Assembly (NCBI GenBank): GCA_023151115.1
Contig: JAKLJP010000039.1
Coordinates: 1-64,000 of the forward strand
Length of the DNA stretch: 64,000 nt
Direction: 5' to 3'
Source: Anaerolineae bacterium
GTDB taxonomy: Bacteria > Chloroflexota > Anaerolineae > 4572-78 > J111
In this document: positions 38,340-46,230 of the stretch, piece by piece
How the letters are laid out: the number at the start of each line of letters is the position of its first letter
Numbering within the stretch: the stretch's first letter is position 1
Notes under the pieces: generated by a model
What the model saw: only the letters and a program-made list of their open reading frames with translations
Told to the model about the DNA's origin: nothing
Database searches by the model: none
Translations under genes and position numbers: made by a program

Positions 38340-38368
38340 AGTATAACACGGGCTGATGATCACTGCAA
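38340..38368 (-). promoter_or_regulatory. Sigma-70-like promoter of the signalling array
   Basis: On the minus strand, TTGCAG (38363-38368), a 17-bp spacer and TATACT (38340-38345) make a good promoter. It is about 70 bp upstream of the first kinase gene and could drive a transcript through the whole array. Confidence 0.6.
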
Positions 38369-38484
38369 CAGGAAATTTCGACTAATTAGTTAGAAGTAGA
38401 GTTCCTATATATTGTATAGTAGAGCAGTTGCCCTACTACAGATAGTGTTTATAGAACGAATCTGTATATTATGTCATCTAAATT

Positions 38485-38513
38485 TTGTACTTTTACTCTA
38501 CCTGTGCTATGAT
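38485..38513 (+). promoter_or_regulatory. Sigma-70-like extended -10 promoter
   Basis: TTGTAC (38485-38490), a 17-bp spacer and TATGAT (38508-38513) preceded by TGC. It points to the membrane protein at 38565, divergent from the array promoter. Confidence 0.6.
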
Positions 38514-38564
38514 AGTAATTGTATCATTATGTTGAGTTCTAACTAACCCCTGTGGGTGGGTATT

Positions 38565-39671
38565 ATGGCAGTAGACGAACTTATTCAGGCCAAAAAATAT
38601 CGCCTGGAAGAGTTGAAAAAATATCAAGCCTACTACGGCCCCAACACCCCTTATCCGGTTATTGTCGAAATTAATGATCTTGAAGCTGAACTTCAACGGC
38701 TAACCAAGGCCGACAAAACCCGAGCCACCGCACCTGTTAAAAAACCTCCTCTCAAAAAGAAGAAATCCCAGACTCATTTCTGGGAGTTCGGACAATTGTC
38801 GGGGCCAACCAAAGATGCCATTGCCACCATTGCCTTCATTGGCCTGGTCTTTTTATTCGGCTCAATTGTTTTTGCCGCTTATGTCAGAACTCGGCCTCGA
38901 CCACCGGCTGAGGCCCCTATGGCCTACGTCAACCCCGCCGACCCCGCTGTTCCTACCCTGCGACCCACTTTTACCCCAACCTCCAACCCGAATCAGCCGT
39001 TGCTGACCGAAGGCGTTTCTGACAGCACCACCTACCTTCCCACCCCTGGCGAGGCAGCCACCGAGGTGCCCACCCCTGTTCCTACCTTGACTCCAAGCCC
39101 CACCGTGCCGCCTACGGCGCTACCCTTACCAACCGATACCCCCGAACCTACCCCACCTGCGGCGGAGTCTCCACCAGTAGCCGCCCAACCGGCTGTCGCG
39201 CCCGCTGCGCCTGCTGCACCCGCCGCCGCTCCCGTAGCTGTCGCTTCTACTCCAGAACCAGAGCCGACCGCTCTGCCGGCTGCACCCGAATTTCCCTTTG
39301 CAGTGGTTGAGCAGGGTAATCGAGAGTTTCAACGTACCAATTACCACGTGATTACTATTTATGTGGCGGCGGTAAGCGCCGGCAACATTCCTATCGGCGG
39401 GATAAAAGTGGTGGGCGACCATGTTCCTTCTGGCCGGCACGCTGAGAGCGGCCCCAGCGATTGGAGCTGGAGCGCCGTTAACTGTTTGGAGTGTGATTAT
39501 ATCAAGCAGGGTAATGTAAAATTCGAGCCGGGAACCTTTGAAGATGGCGTCTGGAATATTTACCTGGCCGATCAGAGCGGTACCCCCCTCTCGCCGGTAG
39601 TCCCCCTCTCTTATTCCGCCGACCCGGAAAAATGGGTCTGGGATTTTGTGCTCTTTCGGAAAAACTCCTGA
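38565..39671 (+). CDS. Single-pass membrane protein with Pro/Thr-rich stalk, function unknown
   Basis: A 368-residue protein that I do not recognise. The first ~85 residues are cytoplasmic and charged with a short coiled coil (NDLEAELQRLTKADK) and a basic patch before one membrane helix (~90-112). Outside follows a long Pro/Thr/Ala-rich stalk (~120-245, many TPTP and APAAPAAP units), then a ~120-residue beta-rich domain (YHVITIYVAAVSAGN, GGIKVVGDHVPSG, SPVVPLSYSADPEKW). The stalk resembles that of the convergent Ser/Thr kinase, so both may sit at the cell surface. ATG 38565 is preferred over the GTG three codons upstream. A terminator follows the stop. Confidence 0.7.
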   Translation: MAVDELIQAKKYRLEELKKYQAYYGPNTPYPVIVEINDLEAELQRLTKADKTRATAPVKKPPLKKKKSQTHFWEFGQLSGPTKDAIATIAFIGLVFLFGSIVFAAYVRTRPRPPAEAPMAYVNPADPAVPTLRPTFTPTSNPNQPLLTEGVSDSTTYLPTPGEAATEVPTPVPTLTPSPTVPPTALPLPTDTPEPTPPAAESPPVAAQPAVAPAAPAAPAAAPVAVASTPEPEPTALPAAPEFPFAVVEQGNREFQRTNYHVITIYVAAVSAGNIPIGGIKVVGDHVPSGRHAESGPSDWSWSAVNCLECDYIKQGNVKFEPGTFEDGVWNIYLADQSGTPLSPVVPLSYSADPEKWVWDFVLFRKNS

Positions 39672-39672
39672 G

Positions 39673-39706
39673 AAAAAAGGGCCGGCGGTTTAAGCCGGCC
39701 CCTTTT
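39673..39706. terminator. Bidirectional intrinsic terminator
   Basis: The arms GGGCCGGC and GCCGGCCC enclose a loop and are flanked by A6 on the left and T4 on the right, so either strand ends with a U-run after the hairpin. It lies between the stops of two convergent genes. Confidence 0.85.
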
Positions 39707-39707
39707 G

Positions 39708-41507
39708 CTATTCAAGTGAAGTGGCCTGGATAACCTCGCCGGTCTTGGCATCAATAACTACAGTAAATACTACCCGGAAATCACCCCCGGCATAATTGAG
39801 ATACCAGGTTAGCCGGTTGTTATCCAGCGGATAGGGGGTAATCGCGGCCATAGGCCGATAGCCTTCGGCGGTGTATTTGGCCGCGCCGGCCTGGTCGCCA
39901 ATCTCGACTAAACGTTTGGTATCCAAGATCACCCCTTCGAGCACGGTTGTTTTGGGGGTGGGCAGGTCGGTGGGCGAGGTAGTAAAGGCGCCATTCATAA
40001 ACATGATAGTGTTCAACCCTTTGGTGGTGGGCGACCAGAATTTGAGGATCCAATCGGTAGATTTGCCCTCGGCATCCAGTGGTCCCAAGCCGCTGGTGGC
40101 AATTTCACTGAGCACAGCGTCGGGCTGCCACTTTTGGGCTTCGACCAGGGCCAGGTCAACTATTTCCTGACCAGTCATGGCGGCGGCAACCGGCTGAACG
40201 GGCGCGGCTACGGGGGTATTGCCCGCAACCGGGGTAGCTTCGACAGCAACCGCTTCGGTGGTTGGTTCTGTTTCCGTCGTCAGCGAAATGGTGTCCGACT
40301 CAGCCGTAGGTGCGACGGTTGGTTCTGAGGTGGGGGGAGACGTCGGCGCTTCGGTGGGAGCCGTCGTCGGCGTTGAGGCAGGCGTGGCCGCGGTGATGGC
40401 TGCGGTAGCGGGCGTTTCGACCCCCGGCGTATTTTGAGCTACTTCATTGTCACCTGGACGTAGTTGTAAAAAAATCAGGATGCCGATGCCAATCAGCACC
40501 AGAAAAATTAATACGCCGATTGCGCCAAACCCCAAAATGTTGAGCGGCAGCCCAGATTTGGTGGGGGCTGGAGTAGCCACCGGTTGGCCGGACACGCGGG
40601 TAGGTTCCGGCGTAGCCGGGGCCGTTTTTTGCGGCGTCACTAACCCGGCGGACACACCGGCTAAAACCTGGTTTGGATTGGGACCAAATGCTTCCTTCAA
40701 GGCGACGGCCATAGCCCCGGTACTGTCAAAGCGGTCAGCCGGGTCTGTCGCCAGCGCCTTCAGCAACACCCGCTCGACTGCTTCGGGAATGTTGGGATTG
40801 AGGCTGCGCGGCATAGGCAGCGGCTCGTTGAGTCGTTTCATCACGGTAGCGATGGGCGTTTCAGCCCGGTGGGGCACTACGCCGGTCAGCATTTCGTACA
40901 GCATAATGCCCAAAGCATAGATATCGGTACGATGGTCTACCTTTTTGCCCATGCCCTGTTCCGGCGACATGTAAGCCGGGGTGCCCATACCCACGCCGGT
41001 GCCGGTCAACTCCGAAGAGCCTTCTACCATTTTGGCCAGGCCAAAATCACTGAGCAAGGCCCACTGCCCGTCGAGCAAAACATTGCTCGGCTTCACATCG
41101 CGGTGGATAATGCCGGCTTTATGAGCCTGATCAAGCGCCCCACCAATTTGAGCAATCAACTCGATAATCCGTTCTGTTGAGAGGGGGGATTTCATCTCAT
41201 CGCTCAGGGTGCGGGCGTTAGGAATATAGCGCATGGCAATGTAACTAAAACCTTTATCCTGGCCGGTGTCGTAAACGGGTAAAATATTGGGGTGATGTAA
41301 ATTGCCAATAGCCTGAGCTTCGCGGGTGAACCGCTCGACAAAATCCTCTTTTTTGGCAAAGTAAGGCGGCAAAACTTTGAGGGCAACTTCACGATTGAGT
41401 CCAGGCTGATAAGCCTTAAAAACTGCGGCCATCCCGCCTGCGCCAATCTGCTCGATAATGCGGTACTGGCCGAGTGTTTGACCAATAAGCCCTTGTAAAT
41501 CATCCAT
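39708..41507 (-). CDS. Transmembrane serine/threonine protein kinase
   Basis: A 599-residue Hanks-type kinase. The kinase domain fills ~10-275: IGAGGMAAVFKAYQ (P loop), ALKVL (Lys), HRDVKPSNVLL (catalytic loop), SDFGLAKMVEG (DFG), GTPAYMSPEQ. A single membrane helix is near 345-370 (LGFGAIGVLIFLVLIGIGI), followed by a Thr/Pro/Ala-rich stalk and an outer domain (~455-598; LVEAQKWQPDAVLSEIA, PLDNNRLTWYLNYAG) that resembles no ligand domain I know. No PASTA repeats are seen. ATG 41507 has AGGAG 10 bp upstream; an in-frame extension to 41567 lacks one. It converges on the gene at 38565. Confidence 0.9.
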   Translation of the reverse strand: MDDLQGLIGQTLGQYRIIEQIGAGGMAAVFKAYQPGLNREVALKVLPPYFAKKEDFVERFTREAQAIGNLHHPNILPVYDTGQDKGFSYIAMRYIPNARTLSDEMKSPLSTERIIELIAQIGGALDQAHKAGIIHRDVKPSNVLLDGQWALLSDFGLAKMVEGSSELTGTGVGMGTPAYMSPEQGMGKKVDHRTDIYALGIMLYEMLTGVVPHRAETPIATVMKRLNEPLPMPRSLNPNIPEAVERVLLKALATDPADRFDSTGAMAVALKEAFGPNPNQVLAGVSAGLVTPQKTAPATPEPTRVSGQPVATPAPTKSGLPLNILGFGAIGVLIFLVLIGIGILIFLQLRPGDNEVAQNTPGVETPATAAITAATPASTPTTAPTEAPTSPPTSEPTVAPTAESDTISLTTETEPTTEAVAVEATPVAGNTPVAAPVQPVAAAMTGQEIVDLALVEAQKWQPDAVLSEIATSGLGPLDAEGKSTDWILKFWSPTTKGLNTIMFMNGAFTTSPTDLPTPKTTVLEGVILDTKRLVEIGDQAGAAKYTAEGYRPMAAITPYPLDNNRLTWYLNYAGGDFRVVFTVVIDAKTGEVIQATSLE

Positions 41508-41653
41508 AATAGTTGACTCCTGAGGGTCAGAGAAATAGGGACGCCCCCATCCTATCACAAGGTTCATGCTGCTGTCAAGTGCTACTTTTTAACCACGATG
41601 AAAGAGGCGATGGCGCGTGAGGCGAGGAAAACTTTCGCCTCCTCGTCTCTACT

Positions 41654-41682
41654 TTGACTATCTCCGGCAATTATTGTAATAT
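41654..41682 (+). promoter_or_regulatory. Promoter of the tRNA-Leu gene
   Basis: TTGACT (41654-41659), a 17-bp spacer and TAATAT (41677-41682). Transcription would start about 8 bp before the mature tRNA end at 41698. Confidence 0.65.
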
Positions 41683-41731
41683 TCTCTGTAAAGTTATGGG
41701 CCGGTGGCGGAATGGCAGACGCAGGGGACTT

Positions 41732-42432
41732 AAGCGTTTGAGCACCAGGGTAGGAAACTCCCTGAGTGAATTCGGCCAAATTCGGGGAAACCTCAGCAGA
41801 TAATGACAGTGGCAACCCCGAGCCAAATTTTTTGTCGGTGACAATTTGGCTGCTCTTCAAATTGCGGTAATTTGTGAAATCAAGAAAATATACCGATGAA
41901 CAATTGGAAGATGCTGTTAAGAATAGTCACTCGATAAGGGCAGTTCTTAAAAGGATAGGTTTGACCCCCTCTGGTGGAAATTACGAGGCCATAGAGAAAC
42001 ATATCCGGGTGCTTAATCTGGATACCTCTCATTTTCTCGGACAAGCCATCTTAAGAGGAAAAACACATACTTACGGTATACGACCTTTGGAAGAAGTTTT
42101 AGTCCACAAGAAGTTAGAGAACACTTGGAGACTAAAGAATAGACTTCTTCGCAGTGGCCTCAAGAAATACCAATGTGAGTGTTGTGGGAATACAGAGTGG
42201 TTAGGCCAACCCATATCCCTGGAACTCCATCACAAGGATGGAGACAGGACAAATAATACGCTGCCCAATATCGAACTTTTGTGTCCTAATTGTCACGCTT
42301 TAACTGACAATTATAGAGGCGGCAAGAAAAAGGTGTAGAGACTTGACGGTCGAGACCTATGGTGGACACCTAAGGTCAAGAGAAAGTCCAGACTACAAAC
42401 CTACAAAGGGTGGCGAAAGCCATAGTAGTAAG
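41732..42432 (+). ncRNA. Self-splicing group I intron (IC3-like) with internal ORF
   Basis: A 701-nt intron. The 5' splice site follows U34, with guide TTTGAG able to pair with the exon CUU (U-G wobble at the site) for P1. The core is recognisable: GGCAACCCCGAGCC (P/Q region), GGTGTAGAGACTTGACGG (R, 42332-42349), AAGAGAAAGTCC (S, 42378-42389), and a P9 hairpin with GGCGAAAGCC. The last base is G42432. A 9-bp hairpin AGCCAAATT/AATTTGGCT sits before the ORF, which occupies the P6 region. The order and wording match the Anabaena tRNA-Leu intron closely, as far as I can recall that sequence. Confidence 0.92.
41874..42338 (+). CDS. HNH homing endonuclease inside the group I intron
   Basis: A 154-residue protein with GTG start. 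The N-terminal half has a helix-turn-helix-like region (SHSIRAVLKRIGLTPSGGNY). The C-terminal half is an HNH nuclease: YQCECCGNTEW zinc-binding Cys pair, ISLELHHKDGDRTNNTLPN with the catalytic HH and the Asn of the motif, and ELLCPNCHAL with a second Cys pair. Homing endonucleases spread introns by cutting intron-less alleles. The stop codon TAG (42336-42338) lies inside the conserved intron core, so the gene cannot be lengthened without altering the ribozyme. No strong ribosome site. HNH genes in tRNA introns are unusual. Confidence 0.88.
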   Translation: MKSRKYTDEQLEDAVKNSHSIRAVLKRIGLTPSGGNYEAIEKHIRVLNLDTSHFLGQAILRGKTHTYGIRPLEEVLVHKKLENTWRLKNRLLRSGLKKYQCECCGNTEWLGQPISLELHHKDGDRTNNTLPNIELLCPNCHALTDNYRGGKKKV

Positions 42433-42494
42433 AAAATCCCCCGAGGCTTAACCCTCGTGTGGGTTCGACTCCCACCCGGCCCATAGTTAGGACG

Positions 42495-42527
42495 AAAGAG
42501 CGCATTTGATTAAGGTGCGCTCTTTTA
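42495..42527 (+). terminator. Intrinsic terminator of the tRNA transcript
   Basis: AAAGAGCGCA pairs with TGCGCTCTTT (10 bp) across an 11-base loop and ends in a T-run, 12 bp after the tRNA 3' end. Confidence 0.85.
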
Positions 42528-42553
42528 CTTCTGTAGTTTCATCGGGGATATTT

Positions 42554-43402
42554 ATGAACTATGCCGTTGTTGACAGTCACATTCATTTTTGGAACCCCCA
42601 CGAGTTACAGTATGATTGGTTGGCCGGTGTCCCCGCTATCAACCGGCCCTTTTTGCCCTCCGATTTGGCCCAACAGGCTGGCCCGGTAAACCTGCAAAAA
42701 ATTGTGTTTGTGCAGTGCGACTGCATTCCCGCGCATAGTTTCAAAGAGGTCGAATGGGTGACAGGTCTGGCTGAAGAAGAACCCCGGATTCAAGCAATTG
42801 TGGCCTTTGCTCCCCTGGAAAAAGGCGCAGCCGCCAGAGAACATTTACAGGCGCTTACCGCTTATCCACTCGTTAAAGGAGTGCGCCGGCTTATCCAAGC
42901 AGAAGAGGCTGGCTTTTGCCTCCAACCGGATTTTGTTGCAGGCGTGCAATTGCTGGCCGAGTTCAACTATAGTTTCGACCTCTGTATTTTTCATTATCAA
43001 TTGAGCGACATCATCAAGCTGGTGGAGCAGTGCCCGCAGGTATCATTTGTGCTGGATCACCTGGGCAAACCGGCCATCAAAGCACACTTACTCGATCCCT
43101 GGCGTGAAGAAATCAAAATCCTGGCCTCTTTCCCTCATGTGACCTGCAAACTTTCCGGAGCCGTTACCGAAGCTGATTGGCAGCAGTGGGCACCGGCTGA
43201 TTTACAGCCCTATATTGACCATGTTGTTGAATCTTTTGGACCTGACCGAGTGATGTACGGCGGCGATTGGCCGGTTTCTTTGCTGGCGACAACCTATCAA
43301 GCCTGGCTTAAAACACTCGATGCCGCTACGGGGGAGTTATCGGCCGCGGAGAAAGAAAAACTCTTCTGCCAAAATGCTTGTACCTTTTACAAACTGAGCT
43401 AA
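42554..43402 (+). CDS. Amidohydrolase-2 family sugar-lactonase-like hydrolase
   Basis: A 282-residue TIM-barrel metal hydrolase of the COG3618 type, whose studied members open sugar lactones such as L-fucono-1,5-lactone or L-rhamnono-lactone. Visible are the metal motif VDSHIHFWNP followed by YDWLAG (typical of the group), KIVFVQCDC, GVRRLIQ, FVLDHLGKP (His), and RVMYGGDWPVS with the catalytic Asp. ATG 42554 is chosen; an upstream extension to 42506 runs into the tRNA terminator. It is the first gene of the carbohydrate locus and precedes a lacI-type gene. A lactone product would fit the oxidoreductases downstream. Exact sugar unknown. Confidence 0.8.
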   Translation: MNYAVVDSHIHFWNPHELQYDWLAGVPAINRPFLPSDLAQQAGPVNLQKIVFVQCDCIPAHSFKEVEWVTGLAEEEPRIQAIVAFAPLEKGAAAREHLQALTAYPLVKGVRRLIQAEEAGFCLQPDFVAGVQLLAEFNYSFDLCIFHYQLSDIIKLVEQCPQVSFVLDHLGKPAIKAHLLDPWREEIKILASFPHVTCKLSGAVTEADWQQWAPADLQPYIDHVVESFGPDRVMYGGDWPVSLLATTYQAWLKTLDAATGELSAAEKEKLFCQNACTFYKLS

Positions 43403-43593
43403 GTGGCTGTTCAGAAGTAACTTTGTACTTGGCAGGAGATTCGAAAATCTCCTATCTCTAATCTCTAAAACTGAAAACTTATCTGCGAAATATCCTCGGG
43501 AATGGATAAGCTGAGGAGTCCGATCGATCAGTTCTACAGCCGCCCAAAACCCCGCTTCATGAGAGAAGTCCTCTTCAACGCGACGTGAAGAAT
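43403..43593. other. Intergenic region before the LacI gene
   Basis: It contains a small hairpin (GGAGATT/AATCTCC at about 43434-43460) followed by repeats of ATCTCTA. This may end the lactonase transcript, although a T-run is missing. Nothing else is recognised. Confidence 0.4.
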
Positions 43594-43622
43594 TTGACAG
43601 CAAATCAAAATTGATATATTCT
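43594..43622 (+). promoter_or_regulatory. Strong sigma-70-like promoter of the LacI gene
   Basis: A perfect TTGACA (43594-43599), a 17-bp spacer and TATTCT (43617-43622). Transcription would start inside the palindromic operator that begins 2 bp later. Confidence 0.75.
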
Positions 43623-43624
43623 TC

Positions 43625-43654
43625 ACCGTGAGCGTTCACGGGAACGCTCACGGT
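43625..43654. promoter_or_regulatory. Palindromic LacI-type operator
   Basis: A perfect 13-bp inverted repeat, ACCGTGAGCGTTC and GAACGCTCACGGT around ACGG. The core GTGAGCG resembles operators of LacI/GalR proteins (TGTGAGCGCTCACA). It lies directly downstream of the promoter -10 box and ends 7 bp before the LacI ATG, so the regulator probably represses itself. I saw no second copy in front of other genes of the locus. Confidence 0.75.
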
Positions 43655-43661
43655 GCTGCGA

Positions 43662-44666
43662 ATGAAATCCCAAGTGACAATTGAAGATGTAGCACGCGAA
43701 GCTGGTGTTTCTCGACAGACCGTTTCGCGGGCCATTAATAACAAGGCCGAAATTAGCCCTGATACATTAAGTCGGGTATTAGCGGTTGTAGAAAAGTTGG
43801 GCTATCGGCCGAGCCGCATGGCTCAGGGATTGGTAACGCAGAGGACCTATGCCGTCGGCTTGGTTGTGGGCGATATTGCCAACCCCTTTTTTCCCGAAGT
43901 GGCTCGAGGCGCGCTTGATACGGCCCAGGCCAAAGGTTATAATGTTTTTTTGTGTAACAGCGACGGTAATGTCCAGCAAGAATTCCGCCTCCTCCAGTCC
44001 CTGGCTGCCCATGCCGTGGATGGCATTATTCTTTATCCTTCTTACGATAGTGATAACAACTTAAAAACTTTTATGAAATCGTACCGGCCGGTGGTAGTGG
44101 TCAACTATGCTTTCGACCATCCGGGGGCCAGCGTCGTGATGGTAGATCACCGCCGGGGGGCGAGGCTGGCGGTTGATTACTTGGTCAGTAAAGGTCATCG
44201 GGCTATTGGGATGTTAACCGGAGTGCAGAATCCTTCTCTTGACCGGGTCCGGCGGGTTCAGGGGTTTTGTGAAGGGTTAACTGCCCATAACTTACCTCTT
44301 GTTAACGAGTGGATTGTACCCAGCCAGAGCCCAACGGTGGAGAGTGGTTATGAAAGTGCCCGCTGGCTGCTGATCGAGCAGCCTCAAGTAACTGCTATTT
44401 TTGCCTACAATGATCTGTTGGCGCTGGGCGCTATCCAGGCTTGTAAGGAGTTGGGCCGTCATGTGCCGACTCAATGCGCTATTGTCGGTTTTGATGATAT
44501 TCACTGGGCAGCAACGGCTACCCCCCCGCTGACGACGGTGCGGGTCAATAAATATGAATTGGGCCAACAGGCCATGTCTCGGCTACTGGCTATGTTAGCC
44601 GAACCTGAGACCGTTTTTCCTACCATTCACCTGGATGTCGAGTTGGTCATTCGTGAGTCAGCCTAG
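43662..44666 (+). CDS. LacI/GalR-family transcriptional regulator
   Basis: A 334-residue repressor. Residues 3-50 are the DNA-binding helix-turn-helix and hinge (TIEDVAREAGVSRQTVSRAI, LGYRPSRMAQGL). The rest is a periplasmic-binding-like effector domain (VGLVVGDIANPFFPEVARG, SKGHRAIGMLTG, AIFAYNDLLALGAI, IVGFDDIHWA). It senses a sugar or derivative and controls the adjacent genes. ATG 43662 is chosen; a GTG at 43653 overlaps the operator. The promoter-operator immediately upstream suggests autorepression and a nearly leaderless message. It probably controls the Opp-type importer and sugar enzymes. Confidence 0.9.
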   Translation: MKSQVTIEDVAREAGVSRQTVSRAINNKAEISPDTLSRVLAVVEKLGYRPSRMAQGLVTQRTYAVGLVVGDIANPFFPEVARGALDTAQAKGYNVFLCNSDGNVQQEFRLLQSLAAHAVDGIILYPSYDSDNNLKTFMKSYRPVVVVNYAFDHPGASVVMVDHRRGARLAVDYLVSKGHRAIGMLTGVQNPSLDRVRRVQGFCEGLTAHNLPLVNEWIVPSQSPTVESGYESARWLLIEQPQVTAIFAYNDLLALGAIQACKELGRHVPTQCAIVGFDDIHWAATATPPLTTVRVNKYELGQQAMSRLLAMLAEPETVFPTIHLDVELVIRESA

Positions 44667-44702
44667 CCGTTGATACAAGCTGACCCAATTAGGTTTCTGT
44701 AA

Positions 44703-44822
44703 ATCACATCCTGAGTAGCGCGAAACGAAGTGAAGCGCGTATCGAAGGATGCGATAAAGAGCCGAAAATCATCCTGAGCAGCCCCGACCGGAGGGAGTGG
44801 GCGTATCGAAGGGTGATTTTCG
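44703..44822. repeat. Two mirrored hairpin repeats (CATCCTGAG family)
   Basis: Hairpin one: CATCCT (44707) with AGGATG (to 44751), enclosing GCGC arms. Hairpin two: GAAAATCATCCT (44764) with AGGGTGATTTTC (to 44821). Between the arms is a variable spacer with CGTATCGAAG. Nearly the same words recur at 56857-56990, so this is a dispersed repeat family. Confidence 0.75.
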
Positions 44823-44858
44823 AGCAAATTCTTATGTATCCACTGAAGGATCGAAGCT

Positions 44859-45878
44859 ATGGCAGCAACCACTTCACCTTCCCACCCAATCCTGGAAATC
44901 AAAAATCTAAAAACTCAATTTTTTCTTGATCGGGGCACGGTCAAAGCAGTGGATGGCGTCAACTTGAGCCTGGACCGTCGCAGCACAGTGGGTATTGTCG
45001 GCGAAAGCGGCTGTGGCAAAAGCATCACCGCTATGTCAATTATGCGCCTGATTAAGTCTCCTCCCGGCAAGATTGTGGAAGGCCAAATCTTACTCCATCA
45101 AAAAAATGGCGGCGGCGACAAGGTTGTTGACATCGCCAGGTTAGACCCCAAAGGCTCTGAGATGCGCCACATTCGCGGCGGTGAAATCTCGATGGTTTTT
45201 CAAGAGCCGATGACCTCGCTTAATCCTCTCTACACCATCGGCGCGCAAATTGCGGAAGTGGTGGAACTGCATCAAAAAGTAGGCCGCCAGGAAGCGATGG
45301 GACGGGCGCTGGAGATGCTGCACAAAGTTCACATTAGCGCCCCCAAACAACGCCTGCACCAGTACCCGCACCAGCTCAGCGGCGGCATGCGCCAGCGGGT
45401 GATGATTGCCCTGGCGCTATCCTGTAACCCTTCCATCCTCATTGCCGACGAGCCGACGACGGCCCTCGATGTGACCGTGCAGGCCCAAATTCTGGACTTG
45501 ATGCGGGAACTGCAAAACGATTTTAACTCCTCAATTATCATGATTACCCACAATTTAGGTGTGGTTTCGCAAATGGCCGATTACGTGGCGGTCATGTATC
45601 TGGGCAAAGTAGTTGAGTATGCCCCGGTGCGGGAGTTGTTTCACCACCCGCTGCATCCCTACACGGTCGGGCTACTGAACTCGGTGCCGGTGTTGGGCAA
45701 AAAAGCCAAACAAGCTCTGGTTCCCATTAAAGGAATGGTGCCCAGCCCGACCGAGCAAATTCAAGGTTGCGCCTTTGCTTCGCGCTGCCCACAGGTGATG
45801 GAGATTTGTGGCCAGGAGGCTCCGCCGTTAACAGGCGTCCACTCAAACCACGAAGTGGCTTGCTGGCTACATCAGTGA
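44859..45878 (+). CDS. Opp-type ABC transporter ATPase (OppD/DppD-like)
   Basis: A 339-residue ATPase of the peptide/nickel (Opp) class, which in Chloroflexota and Thermotogota often imports oligosaccharides. Walker A GESGCGKS, Q loop MVFQEPMTSLNPL, signature LSGGMRQRV, Walker B ILIADEPTTAL, His in IITHNLGV. The C-terminal oligopeptide-transporter tail ends with PTEQIQGCAFASRCPQ, a Cys-rich motif of this subfamily. ATG 44859 has a weak GGAT-like site upstream. It is the first gene of the importer cluster. The partner ATPase is at 52957. Confidence 0.9.
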   Translation: MAATTSPSHPILEIKNLKTQFFLDRGTVKAVDGVNLSLDRRSTVGIVGESGCGKSITAMSIMRLIKSPPGKIVEGQILLHQKNGGGDKVVDIARLDPKGSEMRHIRGGEISMVFQEPMTSLNPLYTIGAQIAEVVELHQKVGRQEAMGRALEMLHKVHISAPKQRLHQYPHQLSGGMRQRVMIALALSCNPSILIADEPTTALDVTVQAQILDLMRELQNDFNSSIIMITHNLGVVSQMADYVAVMYLGKVVEYAPVRELFHHPLHPYTVGLLNSVPVLGKKAKQALVPIKGMVPSPTEQIQGCAFASRCPQVMEICGQEAPPLTGVHSNHEVACWLHQ

Positions 45879-45965
45879 AATGGCAGTCCGATTAAACGGA
45901 GGTGAAGATGGTTTGATTGCGTCAAATCCATACCTCTTAGAGAGAGTAATTATTAATGGAAGTGC

Positions 45966-46117
45966 AAAGAAAAAGGAGATACCGGCTCACTTGGCGGTAG
46001 ACGGTATCTCCTTAATCGGGCACAGTGCTTAGAGTAGCCTGATCTTATCATCAGGCCCCCTATCACTGGCTGATTTATTATACCCCAACGTAGCCAGTTT
46101 GGGAATGTTCTAAGCAC
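45966..46117 (-). ncRNA. Candidate structured small RNA with pseudoknot and terminator
   Basis: Read on the minus strand: a closing stem GTGCTTAGA (46117-46109) with TCTAAGCAC (46033-46025); inside it an H-type pseudoknot (CCCAA 46103-46099 with TTGGG 46088-46084; ACTGGCT 46098-46092 with AGCCAGT 46071-46065) with an A/U-rich loop, and a hairpin CCTGAT/ATCAGG. Then comes a 12-bp hairpin (46013-45973) followed by TTTTTCTTT, an intrinsic terminator. The minus sense is favoured because only there does a T-run follow the hairpin, and the short crossing loop spans the deep groove. The 5' end and promoter are not fixed. It matches no RNA family I know. Confidence 0.55.
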
Positions 46118-46230
46118 CTCCTTACCTACGTATCTTGCTAAAGGGGGTGATCGCAGATTAACATATTGCAAACAGCCGAATCCATTTAAGCTAAACGATG
46201 TCTAATCAAGCAAGTGTAAAAGGAGGGACA

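Larger units (their letters stand above)
41698..42483 (+). tRNA. tRNA-Leu(UAA) interrupted by a group I intron
   Basis: Exon 1 is 41698-41731 and exon 2 is 42433-42483. Together they fold as a class II tRNA: acceptor GGGCCGG/CCGGCCC with A73, a D arm with GGC, an anticodon stem GGGGA/UCCCC closing loop CUUAAAA, a long variable arm (CGAGG/CCTCG), and a T arm GTGGG-TTCGACT-CCCAC. The anticodon is UAA. CCA is not encoded. The break lies between U34 and A35, inside the anticodon, the same position as the classical cyanobacterial and plastid tRNA-Leu intron. A promoter precedes it and a terminator follows. Confidence 0.93.

Noticed and set aside
44663..44902. 79-residue minus-strand ORF upstream of the Opp ATPase
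   Set aside because: It is composed of the CATCCTGAG repeats and has no start signal.
45973..46013. Plus-strand reading of the structured region as a riboswitch or attenuator of the binding-protein gene
   Set aside because: On the plus strand the hairpin has no following T-run and the pseudoknot would need a 0-1 nt loop to cross a 7-bp minor groove. The minus-strand reading is better, but not proven.
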